A DNA stretch of 64,000 bases, from the NCBI RefSeq assembly GCF_000504085.1, contig NC_022792.1, forward strand, positions 682,001 to 746,000, given 5' to 3'. Within the stretch, counting starts at the first letter, position 1; every line of letters starts with the position of its first letter. The position numbers were made by a program, and so were the translations under genes. Shown piece after piece: positions 56,067-63,716 of the stretch. Source of the stretch: Pseudothermotoga elfii DSM 9442 = NBRC 107921 (lineage in GTDB: Bacteria > Thermotogota > Thermotogae > Thermotogales > DSM-5069). Under the pieces are notes generated by a model, which did no database searches, had not been told where the DNA came from, and saw nothing but the letters and a program-made list of their open reading frames with translations.

Positions 56067-56710
56067 CTCTTTTTGGATAAAACATCACGAAATGTGTAGA
56101 ACGAAGCTTTAGTACTGATAGCAAATTCAGCTGCTTTCAACGCACCGAGTGCAAAGATTTTTCTTGACATTGCCCTGTGAGATAATTCGATTACCTCGCC
56201 TTCATTTGCAAATAAAATTTTGTGATCGCCGAATATTCCTCCGGCGCGGATTGAGTGAATGGGGACATTTCCGAGGCTTTCACTCAAAAATAGAGCTGTG
56301 CCGGAAGGAGCGTCTTTCTTTTTCCTATGATGAAACTCAATGATTTCGATATCCCATTCAGAAAACTCCAGTTTGAAACTTTCCAGGATATTCTTTATCA
56401 CGTTTATTCCCACAGAAAAATTACTTGAATATACAACCGGAACCAGAGCAGACAATTCATTGAGCATCGATATGTCTTGTTCTTTCAAATTGGTTGTTCC
56501 AATAACTGCAGGGCATAGAAATTTTTTCGATAACTCCACGGTTTCTTTCAAAGCTTCTGGTGAAGAGAAGTCTAATATGATATCTGGTTTTTCTTGTACT
56601 TCTCTATGTGTTCTGTCAAATTTTGCCACTAATTGGTGGCAGTACTCGCTAAAAACCTCGATAATTTCCTTTCCCATTTTTCCTGAAAATCCAACGAGTC
56701 CATATTTCAT
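56063..56710 (-). CDS. dapB: 4-hydroxy-tetrahydrodipicolinate reductase
   Basis: 215 residues from ATG 56710, which shares one base with the dapA stop (TGATG) and has AAAGGA 8 nt upstream. NAD(P)H-binding GLVGFSGKMGKEI at the N terminus; substrate/catalytic region EFHHRKKKDAPSGTAL. Shorter than E. coli DapB (273 aa), as usual in Thermotogae. Second step of the lysine branch encoded here. Confidence 0.95.
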   Translation of the reverse strand: MKYGLVGFSGKMGKEIIEVFSEYCHQLVAKFDRTHREVQEKPDIILDFSSPEALKETVELSKKFLCPAVIGTTNLKEQDISMLNELSALVPVVYSSNFSVGINVIKNILESFKLEFSEWDIEIIEFHHRKKKDAPSGTALFLSESLGNVPIHSIRAGGIFGDHKILFANEGEVIELSHRAMSRKIFALGALKAAEFAISTKASFYTFRDVLSKKR

Positions 56711-57588
56711 CAGCACCATCCTTTCTTTGCCAGTAGATCTCTTAATGTTTCTATTGTGGATCTCGACGCACCGGTCATAGGTAACCTCAATTCATTTTTT
56801 ATTTTTCCCATCAACCATAGAGCAGCTTTAATAGGTACGGGGTTGGTTTCTATAAATAAAGATTTCATTAATTCAAGGTTTTCAAAGTGTGTTTTTCTTG
56901 CTAATTCGTAATTTTTGTCCAGCATTGCTCCAGTCAATCGAACCATGTTTTCCGGTGATATGTTCGAGAAAACCGATATAACACCAGCTGCTCCAACTGA
57001 CATTAAATGAATAGTTCTATCATCATTTCCTGACCATACATAAAAATCTTTTCTGCTAATGAGCCTTATTATTTCGTCTGCTTGAGAAACGTCTGTATTA
57101 GCTTCTTTTATGCCTATTATGTTTTTACAACGATCAGCCAGATATGCTACTGTTTCAGGGTTTATATTTACTCCGGTTCTCGATGGGACATTATAAATTA
57201 TCAATGGTATATTCAATCTTTCAGATAGGTACTTATAATGCTCAATTAAACCCTTCTGGGTTGGTTTGTTATAATAAGGACTGACAACCAAAACTGCATC
57301 AGCACCGTTTTTGCTTGCCAGATGGGACAGATGCAATGTTTTTTCTGTATCGTTTGTACCTGTTCCGACAATTACCTTAGCCCTGTCAGAACACATCTCC
57401 TTAGTTATGCTTGTGAGTTTCTCCCTTTCCTTATCTGTTAAAGTTGCCCCTTCTCCTGTAGTTCCTGCGACAACTATTGCTTGAATTTTCTCCGCAAGCT
57501 GCCATTTCACTAAATTTCTGTACGCACTATAATCGATTCTTCCGTTTTTGAACGGCGTGACGATCGCTGTACCAACACCTTTAAACAT
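56710..57588 (-). CDS. dapA: 4-hydroxy-tetrahydrodipicolinate synthase
   Basis: 292 residues from ATG 57588, with GGAGGGGGAAG upstream; the longer frame to 57609 enters the Shine-Dalgarno. It condenses pyruvate and aspartate semialdehyde. Schiff-base lysine in GIKEANTD, catalytic Tyr in IIYNVPSRTG, GTTGEGATL at the active site. First structural gene of the lysine operon, immediately downstream of an intrinsic terminator that can act as attenuator. Confidence 0.96.
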   Translation of the reverse strand: MFKGVGTAIVTPFKNGRIDYSAYRNLVKWQLAEKIQAIVVAGTTGEGATLTDKEREKLTSITKEMCSDRAKVIVGTGTNDTEKTLHLSHLASKNGADAVLVVSPYYNKPTQKGLIEHYKYLSERLNIPLIIYNVPSRTGVNINPETVAYLADRCKNIIGIKEANTDVSQADEIIRLISRKDFYVWSGNDDRTIHLMSVGAAGVISVFSNISPENMVRLTGAMLDKNYELARKTHFENLELMKSLFIETNPVPIKAALWLMGKIKNELRLPMTGASRSTIETLRDLLAKKGWC

Positions 57589-57610
57589 TTCTTCCCCCTC
57601 CTTTTTCAAT

Positions 57611-57641
57611 AAAAAAGCGGGCTACTTCTGGTAGCCCGCTT
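57611..57641 (-). terminator. Intrinsic terminator/attenuator before dapA
   Basis: Minus strand: AGCGGGCTAC (57640-57631), loop CAGAA, GTAGCCCGCT (57625-57616), a perfect 10-bp stem followed by TTTTTT. It lies after the leader peptide and 23 nt before the dapA ATG, so transcripts must escape it for dapA to be expressed. Confidence 0.88.
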
Positions 57642-57660
57642 CTCACACAGTGGTCGTGCT

Positions 57661-57756
57661 CTAAAAAAGCAAACACAACCACACCGCAAAAAGCGGGCAG
57701 TTGTGCTTGGTCTTCTTTATTATGCTGGCATTCACAGAATTCAGAGAATTCATCAT
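57661..57756 (-). CDS. Putative leader peptide of the dapA operon, with Lys-Lys-Thr-Lys
   Basis: A 31-codon frame from ATG 57756 (a second ATG follows at 57753) to TAG at 57661, preceded by GGGGGA with a 7-nt spacing. Codons 12-17 read Ile-Ile-Lys-Lys-Thr-Lys (ATA ATA AAG AAG ACC AAG), placed just before the first leader hairpin; the C terminus is hydrophobic (CPLFAVWLCLLF). The position between promoter and terminator of a lysine-biosynthesis operon is what a ribosome-stalling attenuator requires. A small membrane peptide is an alternative reading. Confidence 0.7.
   Translation of the reverse strand: MMNSLNSVNASIIKKTKHNCPLFAVWLCLLF
57674..57705 (-). promoter_or_regulatory. Leader hairpin holding the antiterminator strand
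   Basis: CACAAC (57705-57700) pairs with GTTGTG (57679-57674) and, inside, CCGC (57696-57693) with GCGG (57687-57684). The same region contains GCCCGCTT (57698-57691), fully complementary to AAGCGGGC (57641-57634), the 5' arm of the terminator. The two pairings exclude each other, giving a two-state switch. It overlaps codons 18-28 of the leader peptide. Confidence 0.65.
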
Positions 57757-57783
57757 TATTATATCCCCCAAGAGTTTTAAGTG

Positions 57784-57792
57784 ATTATATCA
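57784..57792 (-). promoter_or_regulatory. Extended -10 promoter of the dapA leader and operon
   Basis: Minus-strand TGA-TATAAT (57792 to 57784), a consensus extended -10; the -35 region is AT-rich without a good match. Transcription would begin near 57777, giving a 21-nt untranslated region before the leader ATG. Confidence 0.65.
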
Positions 57793-57993
57793 AGCAAGTT
57801 TGGGATTATTTATTAACATTTCATTACTGAAAGTTTACTTCAATATAGTGATACTTGAAGAAATCTGAGATTTTCTCTGCAAAACAGAATTCGGTTTAAG
57901 CTGGTAAAAAAGGTTTCGTTGATCAACAGTATTCTGAGTAATCATATAGTAACTTTTATGTCATTTTTCCATAACGTATTTTTTTATTTTAGT
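57793..57993. other. Rest of the intergenic region between the divergent dapA and ytr-like operons
   Basis: About 200 nt of AT-rich DNA without an ORF of note, tRNA or recognisable riboswitch. I see no lysine-riboswitch or T-box core. Plus-strand promoter elements for the downstream operon are not clear, apart from the palindrome described next. Confidence 0.5.
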
Positions 57994-58011
57994 GTTCTAA
58001 TAATATAGAAC
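57994..58011. promoter_or_regulatory. Palindrome GTTCTAATAATATAGAAC, likely GntR operator
   Basis: Perfect 6-bp arms (GTTCTA/TAGAAC) around 6 AT base pairs, 26 nt before the start of the operon that encodes a YtrA-type GntR regulator. Location between the probable -10 area and the Shine-Dalgarno suits autoregulation by that protein. Confidence 0.5.
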
Positions 58012-58036
58012 AATATATATCTATGGAGGTGGTACA

Positions 58037-58981
58037 ATGCGGGAACTTTTTTCTTTGAAAAGCTTTCAGGTTTTAGTTGTGCTTTCAGTCATGGGGCTGA
58101 TTGGCTGGTTCGTACCTTTTGCTCCTTTAAAGATCATATTGGTTTTCACAAGCATTATATTTTTGGCGTTTACTCTGAAAACCTTTACGGGAAAGATGGC
58201 TGGTTTCATAGTCTTATCTCTTTTGCTTTTTTTCATACCTGCCTCAATCGGATATTATGGTTCGACACATAGCTTTTCATGGTTCAATTTTGAACCTTTC
58301 ATTAAGGGTTTTCTGAATCAGGTTCCATCAAATAAAATCACAACTGTTTTTCCAGACACGCTTGTTCAAAGTGAATCTGTAATACAGATCAATTTGACAA
58401 ATGTTGAAGTTCAATTCACTGATTCTGACAGAATAATGGTTCCCGGTGAATTATCGGTTAGGAGTGCACCATCTGGATTGATCATCGAAGGTGGAAGCCA
58501 TTTAAAGAAATATATTCTGGAGATTGGAAAAGCGGATCTGAAAGATTTGCAGATACGTGCAACAACCGTTTCACTCACTGGAAGTGCAAATTTGAGAAAT
58601 CTCAGATTGAATTCAACGAGTATTAATATTTCAGGAACAATTGAAGCTCAAGAAATGTTTGCTGACGGGACAGGTATCAATTTGAATGGGAATTTCTCCG
58701 GAAAAGATTTAATTTTAAACGGCACAGGGGTGAGTTTATCTGGTTCGTACGAATTTCAAGATATCCTCATCGACTGTACTGGGATTTCACTGCACATGGA
58801 TTTATCAAACTGCAATCATCTATCTATTGATACAACAGGGATCAACGGGACAATTAATTATTCAGGCGATACAGATCTCTATGTTCAGATAGATGGTACA
58901 GGAGGAAAACTGAAACTGGTGAACAAATCAAATGCAGATGTCTTCATAGATAGTTCCGGTGTTAAAGTGGCGAGAGAGTGA
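58037..58981 (+). CDS. Membrane protein with repetitive beta-helix domain (DUF4097-like)
   Basis: 314 residues from ATG with GGAGGTGG upstream. Three hydrophobic spans in the first 75 residues, then an outside domain of repeating short strands (ATTVSLTGSANL, STSINISGTIEA, GTGINLNGNFSG, GTGVSLSGSYEF, CTGISLHMDLSN) resembling the DUF4097/putative adhesin beta-helix. Function unknown; domains like this accompany cell-envelope stress regulators in other bacteria. First gene of the operon; its stop overlaps the GntR start as GTGA. Confidence 0.7.
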   Translation: MRELFSLKSFQVLVVLSVMGLIGWFVPFAPLKIILVFTSIIFLAFTLKTFTGKMAGFIVLSLLLFFIPASIGYYGSTHSFSWFNFEPFIKGFLNQVPSNKITTVFPDTLVQSESVIQINLTNVEVQFTDSDRIMVPGELSVRSAPSGLIIEGGSHLKKYILEIGKADLKDLQIRATTVSLTGSANLRNLRLNSTSINISGTIEAQEMFADGTGINLNGNFSGKDLILNGTGVSLSGSYEFQDILIDCTGISLHMDLSNCNHLSIDTTGINGTINYSGDTDLYVQIDGTGGKLKLVNKSNADVFIDSSGVKVARE

Positions 58982-59349
58982 TAACTGTGCTTAGAAAAAT
59001 CGACAAACATAGTGGTATACCAGTATATTTGCAGATTGTTAATCAGATAAAGGCTGAAATATTCCTCGGAAATTTGAAGGCGGGTGATCAGATACCTCCT
59101 GTAAGAGAGCTTGAGCAAGTCTTTGATGTGAATGTGAACACCGTTTTGAAAGCACTTGATAAGCTTAAGATGGAAGGATTTCTCGTTTCCGAGCATGGTG
59201 TTGGTTATTTTGTATCGAAAGATGTATCTATTAGCTCTGAAATCTTACACGAAGTCAAAAAAGCCGTCAGTATATTGAAAAATAGCGGCATAGATATTTA
59301 TACATCTTTGCTGATTATAGAGGAGGTGTGGAAAAGTGAGGATTTTTGA
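58978..59349 (+). CDS. YtrA-subfamily GntR transcriptional regulator
   Basis: 123 residues. Winged HTH with PVYLQIVNQIKAEIFLG, LKAGDQIPPVRELEQVFDVNVNTVLKALDKL and GFLVSEHGVGYFV, and only a short helical C-terminal tail for dimerisation, as in YtrA. These repress adjacent ABC exporter operons and respond to envelope-active compounds. GTG start in a GTGA overlap; the downstream permease gene overlaps its end by 14 nt. The palindrome at 57994-58011 is the likely binding site. Confidence 0.9.
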   Translation: MITVLRKIDKHSGIPVYLQIVNQIKAEIFLGNLKAGDQIPPVRELEQVFDVNVNTVLKALDKLKMEGFLVSEHGVGYFVSKDVSISSEILHEVKKAVSILKNSGIDIYTSLLIIEEVWKSEDF

Positions 59350-59908
59350 AGCTTATGTAAAAAAACAACTTGTTGAAAAAATAGGTGCCATGCTCTTTTT
59401 TCTTGTGGTAATGTTGTATCCAAATTTTGTGGCCAGGGCTTTTGGCATCTTTTTTATAATACTTTTTGGACTCACATCTGATTTAAGACAGAAAAGGCTC
59501 GATCCACTTATGAGTTTGCCTTTCAGCAGACCACAAATTTTCTGGTTTGAGTACAGTTTCTTATTTTTGATCGTCACAGTAACTTTTTTAATCGGATTAC
59601 CTTTTAGCACTCTCACCATAACCACTTGGATTGAATTTCTCAGATCAGTTACGTTTATGACAGCTTTCTACAGTGTGGTTTTGATGGCAACTTGTTCTGG
59701 ATTTGATAATTATGGTGCTGCATTTTTGTTTCTTTTGGCGGATTTGATTTTAGCAGGTATAGGGACTACTGAATTTGGCCCACGGCTTAACCCGTATAAA
59801 TTTATAAGTCCTACACATCAAGGGAATGTATTTATGGCTTTCGCTTTTTCCATTTTTCTGCTGTTTTCCGCCTATATTATTTTCACAAAAAGAGGTGGTG
59901 AAAGATGA
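59336..59908 (+). CDS. ABC transporter membrane subunit
   Basis: 190 residues from GTG 59336, with about five to six hydrophobic spans and a short charged loop (SDLRQKRLDPLMSLPFSRPQIFW) typical of ABC-2 type permeases in which the SLPFSR region contacts the ATPase. Forms an exporter with the next gene. Starts inside the GntR gene and ends in an ATGA overlap with the ATPase gene. Confidence 0.8.
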   Translation: MRIFEAYVKKQLVEKIGAMLFFLVVMLYPNFVARAFGIFFIILFGLTSDLRQKRLDPLMSLPFSRPQIFWFEYSFLFLIVTVTFLIGLPFSTLTITTWIEFLRSVTFMTAFYSVVLMATCSGFDNYGAAFLFLLADLILAGIGTTEFGPRLNPYKFISPTHQGNVFMAFAFSIFLLFSAYIIFTKRGGER

Positions 59909-60717
59909 TTAAAATAAGCAATTTAAGAAAACAATTCTCCGGCAATCAGGTCTTGAGTGATGTTTCGTTTTCTATAGATACTGGAAGTATATTTGCACTG
60001 ATTGGCCCAAATGGTGCTGGTAAAACAACCACGATCAGATGTATTTTGAGGGCTATAGAACCCGATGAAGGAATTATAGAGCTGTTTGGCGAACCATTTC
60101 GCTGGGAAATGAAGAAAAAAATAGCAGTTGTTAATGAGGACAGAGCCGTATTTCGAAATTTCACCGCCAGGGATTATGCCCAGATATGGTCCTGTTTGTA
60201 TCCATCATGGAATGACAGAATCTTTTCAAATTTCATATCGAAGTACAATTTGAATCTTCTACAAAAAGTTGAATCTTATTCCATAGGTATGAAAACACTG
60301 TTTTTCGTTGGGCTTTGCGTTTCAAGCCAGGCAGATATATTGATTCTCGATGAACCAACAGAACACCTTGACCCAACGATCAGGCTCGAAATAATGAGTA
60401 TATTGAAAAAATATGCTGATCTTGGAAAGACCATTTTAATATCTTCTCATGAGATTTATGAAATAGAGGAATACGCTACCCACTTTGGAATAATGAAAGA
60501 AGGAAGAATTGTTTATACCGATTCAATCGATACGGCCAAAGAAATCCACAGGGTGGTTGAGAAGGGTGAATCGGTTGGTGATGGAAAAATAATAGGTGTT
60601 GTTGGATCAAGTTTACTTATCAAAACCAGCAAAGATGTCGGCAGATTTCCTAAGCTCAACGATATAGTGATTGGATATTTAACTGGCAGAACTGAATCAA
60701 CAAATTTGTTCAGTTGA
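59905..60717 (+). CDS. ABC transporter ATPase (YtrB-like)
   Basis: 270 residues. Walker A GPNGAGKTT, Walker B ILILDEPTEHLD, H-loop ISSHE. The signature motif is weak: YSIGMK in place of LSGGQ, as in the LSxGMK variants of YtrB-like exporters but further reduced. A C-terminal extension of about 60 residues follows the cassette. Works with the upstream membrane subunit under the GntR regulator. Confidence 0.9.
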   Translation: MIKISNLRKQFSGNQVLSDVSFSIDTGSIFALIGPNGAGKTTTIRCILRAIEPDEGIIELFGEPFRWEMKKKIAVVNEDRAVFRNFTARDYAQIWSCLYPSWNDRIFSNFISKYNLNLLQKVESYSIGMKTLFFVGLCVSSQADILILDEPTEHLDPTIRLEIMSILKKYADLGKTILISSHEIYEIEEYATHFGIMKEGRIVYTDSIDTAKEIHRVVEKGESVGDGKIIGVVGSSLLIKTSKDVGRFPKLNDIVIGYLTGRTESTNLFS

Positions 60718-60718
60718 G

Positions 60719-60738
60719 AAGCGGGCAATTGCCCGCTT
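60719..60738. terminator. Palindromic hairpin between convergent ABC and permease genes
   Basis: AAGCGGGCAATTGCCCGCTT, a perfect 20-nt palindrome able to form an 8-bp stem with a 4-nt loop, lies between the two stop codons. T-runs on either side are short (TT), so termination efficiency is uncertain, but the position suits a shared terminator. Confidence 0.6.
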
Positions 60739-62071
60739 ACTCTCTCAAGAGAATCAGATAGAGCACGAATAATATTGCCAGAAGCCACGTAAACCAGTGT
60801 ACGTCTCTTCCTTTACCACTGAATAATTTCACTACTGGATAAGTAACAATCCCGAGAGCGATTCCATTGGCAATAGAATAAGTCATAGGCATCATTATGA
60901 GAGTAATGAATGCCGGGACAGCCTCTGTAATATCATCCCAGTTGATTTTTTTCAGAGTTTTGATCATCAGAACACCCACAAAGATCAATGCAGGAGCTGT
61001 CGCAGCTGATGGAATTGTCATGGCAAGCGGTGAAAAGAATAACATACAAAGCATGAGGATGGCTACTACCACCGATGTTAATCCTGTTCTGCCACCTTCT
61101 GCTATTCCAGCACTGCTTTCGATATACGTTGTTACTGTTGATGTTCCGAACATTGCTCCTACAGATGTACCAATTGCGTCAGCGAGATAAGCTCTTGATG
61201 CCCTTGGAAGGTCGCCATTTTTCATGAAACCGGCTGATTCAGCGAGTCCAGTGAGAGTCCCAAGAGTATCGAAAAAGTCAACAAAGAAAAAAGTAAAGAC
61301 AATCATCCAGAAAGTTCCAGTTGCAAGTGACTGAAAATTGAGGTTCATCTTCATGAACGTTGCGGATATATCTGGTACCTTTCCTATTATTCCTTGAAAG
61401 CTGGTGATTTTGAAAACAGGTAAAGCTCCTATAAAAGTGCTTGCAAGTATTCCAATGAGTATTGCACCTGGTACTGAGAGCGAAAAAAGTACAGCTATTA
61501 TGAAGAAACCTATAATCGCAACAACGACATTTGGATCTGCCAGATTTCCGAGGGCTACAAAAGTCGCTGGGTCACTTGTTACAATTCCCGCACTTTTCAA
61601 ACCAATGAAAGCGATGAAAAGTCCTATACCAGCTCCTGTTGCAAGTTTAACTGAGGCTGGAATAGCCTTTACCACAAAAGATCTTGCCCCGCTGACGGTT
61701 AATAGGATAAAAATTAACCCTTCGACAAAAACAGCAGCTAAAGCAACCTTCCAGTCAACCCCCATCTTTAAGCACACTGTATATGTGAAATATGCGTTGA
61801 GTCCCATACCAGGTGCAAGTGCAAACGGGTAATTTGCAATCAGTCCCATAACAAGAGTAGCTGTGACAGAGCCAAGTATGGTTGCAACCATGAAGGCACC
61901 GAAAAACTGAGAGTAAAGGTCAGTTCCAGGATTTGCACCGGGGATGACATTGATGAGTATTGATGGATTGACGAAAACAATGTAAGCCATAGTCAGAAAT
62001 GTTGTTATACCTGCTACGACTTCTTTTCGCACAGAAGTACCATTCTCCTTCAAACGAAAGAGTTTCTCCAC
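60737..62071 (-). CDS. AzgA-type NCS2 purine (guanine/hypoxanthine) permease
   Basis: 444 residues from GTG 62071, preceded by GGGAGGG; the frame to 62104 extends beyond it. About 12-14 hydrophobic spans. Family motifs: TTFLTMAYIVFVNP, ALAPGMGLNAYFTYTV, FFFVDFFDTLGTLTGLAE, GTSTVTTYIESSAGIAEGGRTGL. Members import adenine, guanine or hypoxanthine with protons. No purine riboswitch is visible upstream. Confidence 0.93.
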   Translation of the reverse strand: MEKLFRLKENGTSVRKEVVAGITTFLTMAYIVFVNPSILINVIPGANPGTDLYSQFFGAFMVATILGSVTATLVMGLIANYPFALAPGMGLNAYFTYTVCLKMGVDWKVALAAVFVEGLIFILLTVSGARSFVVKAIPASVKLATGAGIGLFIAFIGLKSAGIVTSDPATFVALGNLADPNVVVAIIGFFIIAVLFSLSVPGAILIGILASTFIGALPVFKITSFQGIIGKVPDISATFMKMNLNFQSLATGTFWMIVFTFFFVDFFDTLGTLTGLAESAGFMKNGDLPRASRAYLADAIGTSVGAMFGTSTVTTYIESSAGIAEGGRTGLTSVVVAILMLCMLFFSPLAMTIPSAATAPALIFVGVLMIKTLKKINWDDITEAVPAFITLIMMPMTYSIANGIALGIVTYPVVKLFSGKGRDVHWFTWLLAILFVLYLILLRE

Positions 62072-62141
62072 TTTTCTCCCTCCCACGAGAAAAATAAAAA
62101 ACACAACAAATTCTACACATAAACTTTTAATAAGACGGTTT

Positions 62142-63131
62142 CTAAATGAAACGATTTTCTGAAAACCTTGTTTTAAGTAAACAATTTTTATTGAGAAAAG
62201 TTATCAGATCATCAAGTATTTTCAGTGTAAAATTATCTTTGAAAGTAAATTCAAATCCATGATCCCCAAATGGGTGAATTCTCAAAGTAGACTCAGCTTT
62301 CTTTTTGCTTTCCATGTGGAATTTTATTGAAGATTTAACAGGCACAACAGTATCCCTCAAGCCATGCGCCAAGAAAACAGGGGGTTGTTTTTCGTTAATC
62401 CAATTTGTTGGAGAGTAAAGACGGTATAGATCAATGTGCTTCGAGGGTAATGTTTTGATTGTCATGATAGTTGAAAACCTTGCGAAAATTGATGTAGATT
62501 CGTAATCCCATAAATCGAGCAGATCAGTTGGCGGATAAAAGGCTACAATTCCTCTTAGCCATGAAATTTTGCCTTTTTTATATGATTCGTAGCAGGCATA
62601 ATAAAGAGACAGATGACCCCCTGCAGATAGACCCATCAGAAAAATATTCTCAGGGTCCAGATAGAGATTTTCAGCATTTTCATGAATAAACTCGACAGCT
62701 TCTGTATAGTTATCAATGATTTCATCAATTTTTGCAGACAATCTTCTTCTATAATCAATGCTTGCAACCGCAAATCCATGGTGATTAAGAAATTTGTACC
62801 AGGATAAATTATTGGGTTGCCTCTTGAAGCCGGTAATCCAGCCGCCACCATGGGCGAAGATGACAACAGGACAAGGTACTTGCCGATCTGGGTAATAAAG
62901 ATCGAGTTTCAGTGAATCTTTATAAACATAACTGAAAGGTCCCTTTGAGCAATGTTTGTCGATCTTTACTGGCAATCTCCCAAAAATAGATTTCTTTATA
63001 ACATTAAAATTAGCTATCAAAAACAACAAAAGACCAAGTGCAAAATTAAAAAACGTGGTGAAAAATATGGCAAATAAAAGAATAATTTTCAAAAATCTCA
63101 CAATTGATGGTTTTAGAGATTTCATTTTCAT
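62142..63131 (-). CDS. Membrane-anchored alpha/beta hydrolase (esterase/lipase-like)
   Basis: 329 residues. An N-terminal hydrophobic stretch of about 30 residues (FLKIILLFAIFFTTFFNF...) precedes a BD-FAE/carboxylesterase domain with the oxyanion motif FAHGGGWITG, nucleophile elbow GLSAGGH (Ser), Asp in HGLRDTVVP and His in FGDHGFEF. The catalytic triad is complete. Substrate unknown. Starts in an ATGA overlap with the DUF6512 gene. Confidence 0.85.
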   Translation of the reverse strand: MKMKSLKPSIVRFLKIILLFAIFFTTFFNFALGLLLFLIANFNVIKKSIFGRLPVKIDKHCSKGPFSYVYKDSLKLDLYYPDRQVPCPVVIFAHGGGWITGFKRQPNNLSWYKFLNHHGFAVASIDYRRRLSAKIDEIIDNYTEAVEFIHENAENLYLDPENIFLMGLSAGGHLSLYYACYESYKKGKISWLRGIVAFYPPTDLLDLWDYESTSIFARFSTIMTIKTLPSKHIDLYRLYSPTNWINEKQPPVFLAHGLRDTVVPVKSSIKFHMESKKKAESTLRIHPFGDHGFEFTFKDNFTLKILDDLITFLNKNCLLKTRFSENRFI

Positions 63132-63640
63132 ATTGTGTGTGGATCTATAAATACATCAATCCAGGGTTTGGAAAAAGAAAATCTGACGAAAAAGAAAACA
63201 CACACCAGAAAAACGATCAAAACAGTGATCTGTGCAGTCATTCTTGGTTTAGCTTGCTCGACGGTTTTTTCAAAGGTTATACCAAAAAACGCTGAAAGAA
63301 AGACAACAAAGAATGCCCATATTAATTCAATGGCAACGGATTCAATTTTCCCGAAGATAGCAGGTAAAATATACCATATTGTGAGTATCAACCATGGTAT
63401 TGAAATGTTAGAGAGTATTCGAGAAAACCAGAAATTCCCCCCTTTGTTTTTCTTTTTGATCAAAAAATATTCGAATGTACTGGTTAAAAAATAAGAAAAA
63501 AACCCCATTTTCAGATGTTCAAAGACCGATTCATCCACACCAAAAAATGGTATCAGTGCAGCCCATCCTGTAAGTTCATAACCAAAGTGCAGAAGCGAAA
63601 AGACCCCAACGTAAAAAAGTATCTTCCAGGTAAATCCCAT
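63128..63640 (-). CDS. DUF6512-like integral membrane protein
   Basis: 170 residues with about five spans. FLLHFGYELTG-like start (SLLHFGYELTGW), PFFGVDESVFEHLKMGFF after span 1 and a final span near the C terminus match a family I recall as DUF6512; function unknown. GGAGGGAT precedes the ATG. Coupled with the hydrolase gene. Confidence 0.72.
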   Translation of the reverse strand: MGFTWKILFYVGVFSLLHFGYELTGWAALIPFFGVDESVFEHLKMGFFSYFLTSTFEYFLIKKKNKGGNFWFSRILSNISIPWLILTIWYILPAIFGKIESVAIELIWAFFVVFLSAFFGITFEKTVEQAKPRMTAQITVLIVFLVCVFFFVRFSFSKPWIDVFIDPHTI

Positions 63641-63716
63641 GATTATCCCTCCTCAGTAATATTTCTAACATATTTACTGCGGATATTTTTCTCCATGATG
63701 AGGGAAAATCATTTAG

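Noticed and set aside
57601-57780. Lysine riboswitch or T-box upstream of dapA
   Set aside because: No lysine-riboswitch core and no T-box TGGNACCGCG motif are visible, and the transcript from the extended -10 is too short for either; the leader-peptide model fits better.
60719-60738. 20-nt palindrome as a transcription-factor operator
   Set aside because: It lies between two convergent stop codons, where no promoter is expected; a shared terminator is the simpler reading.
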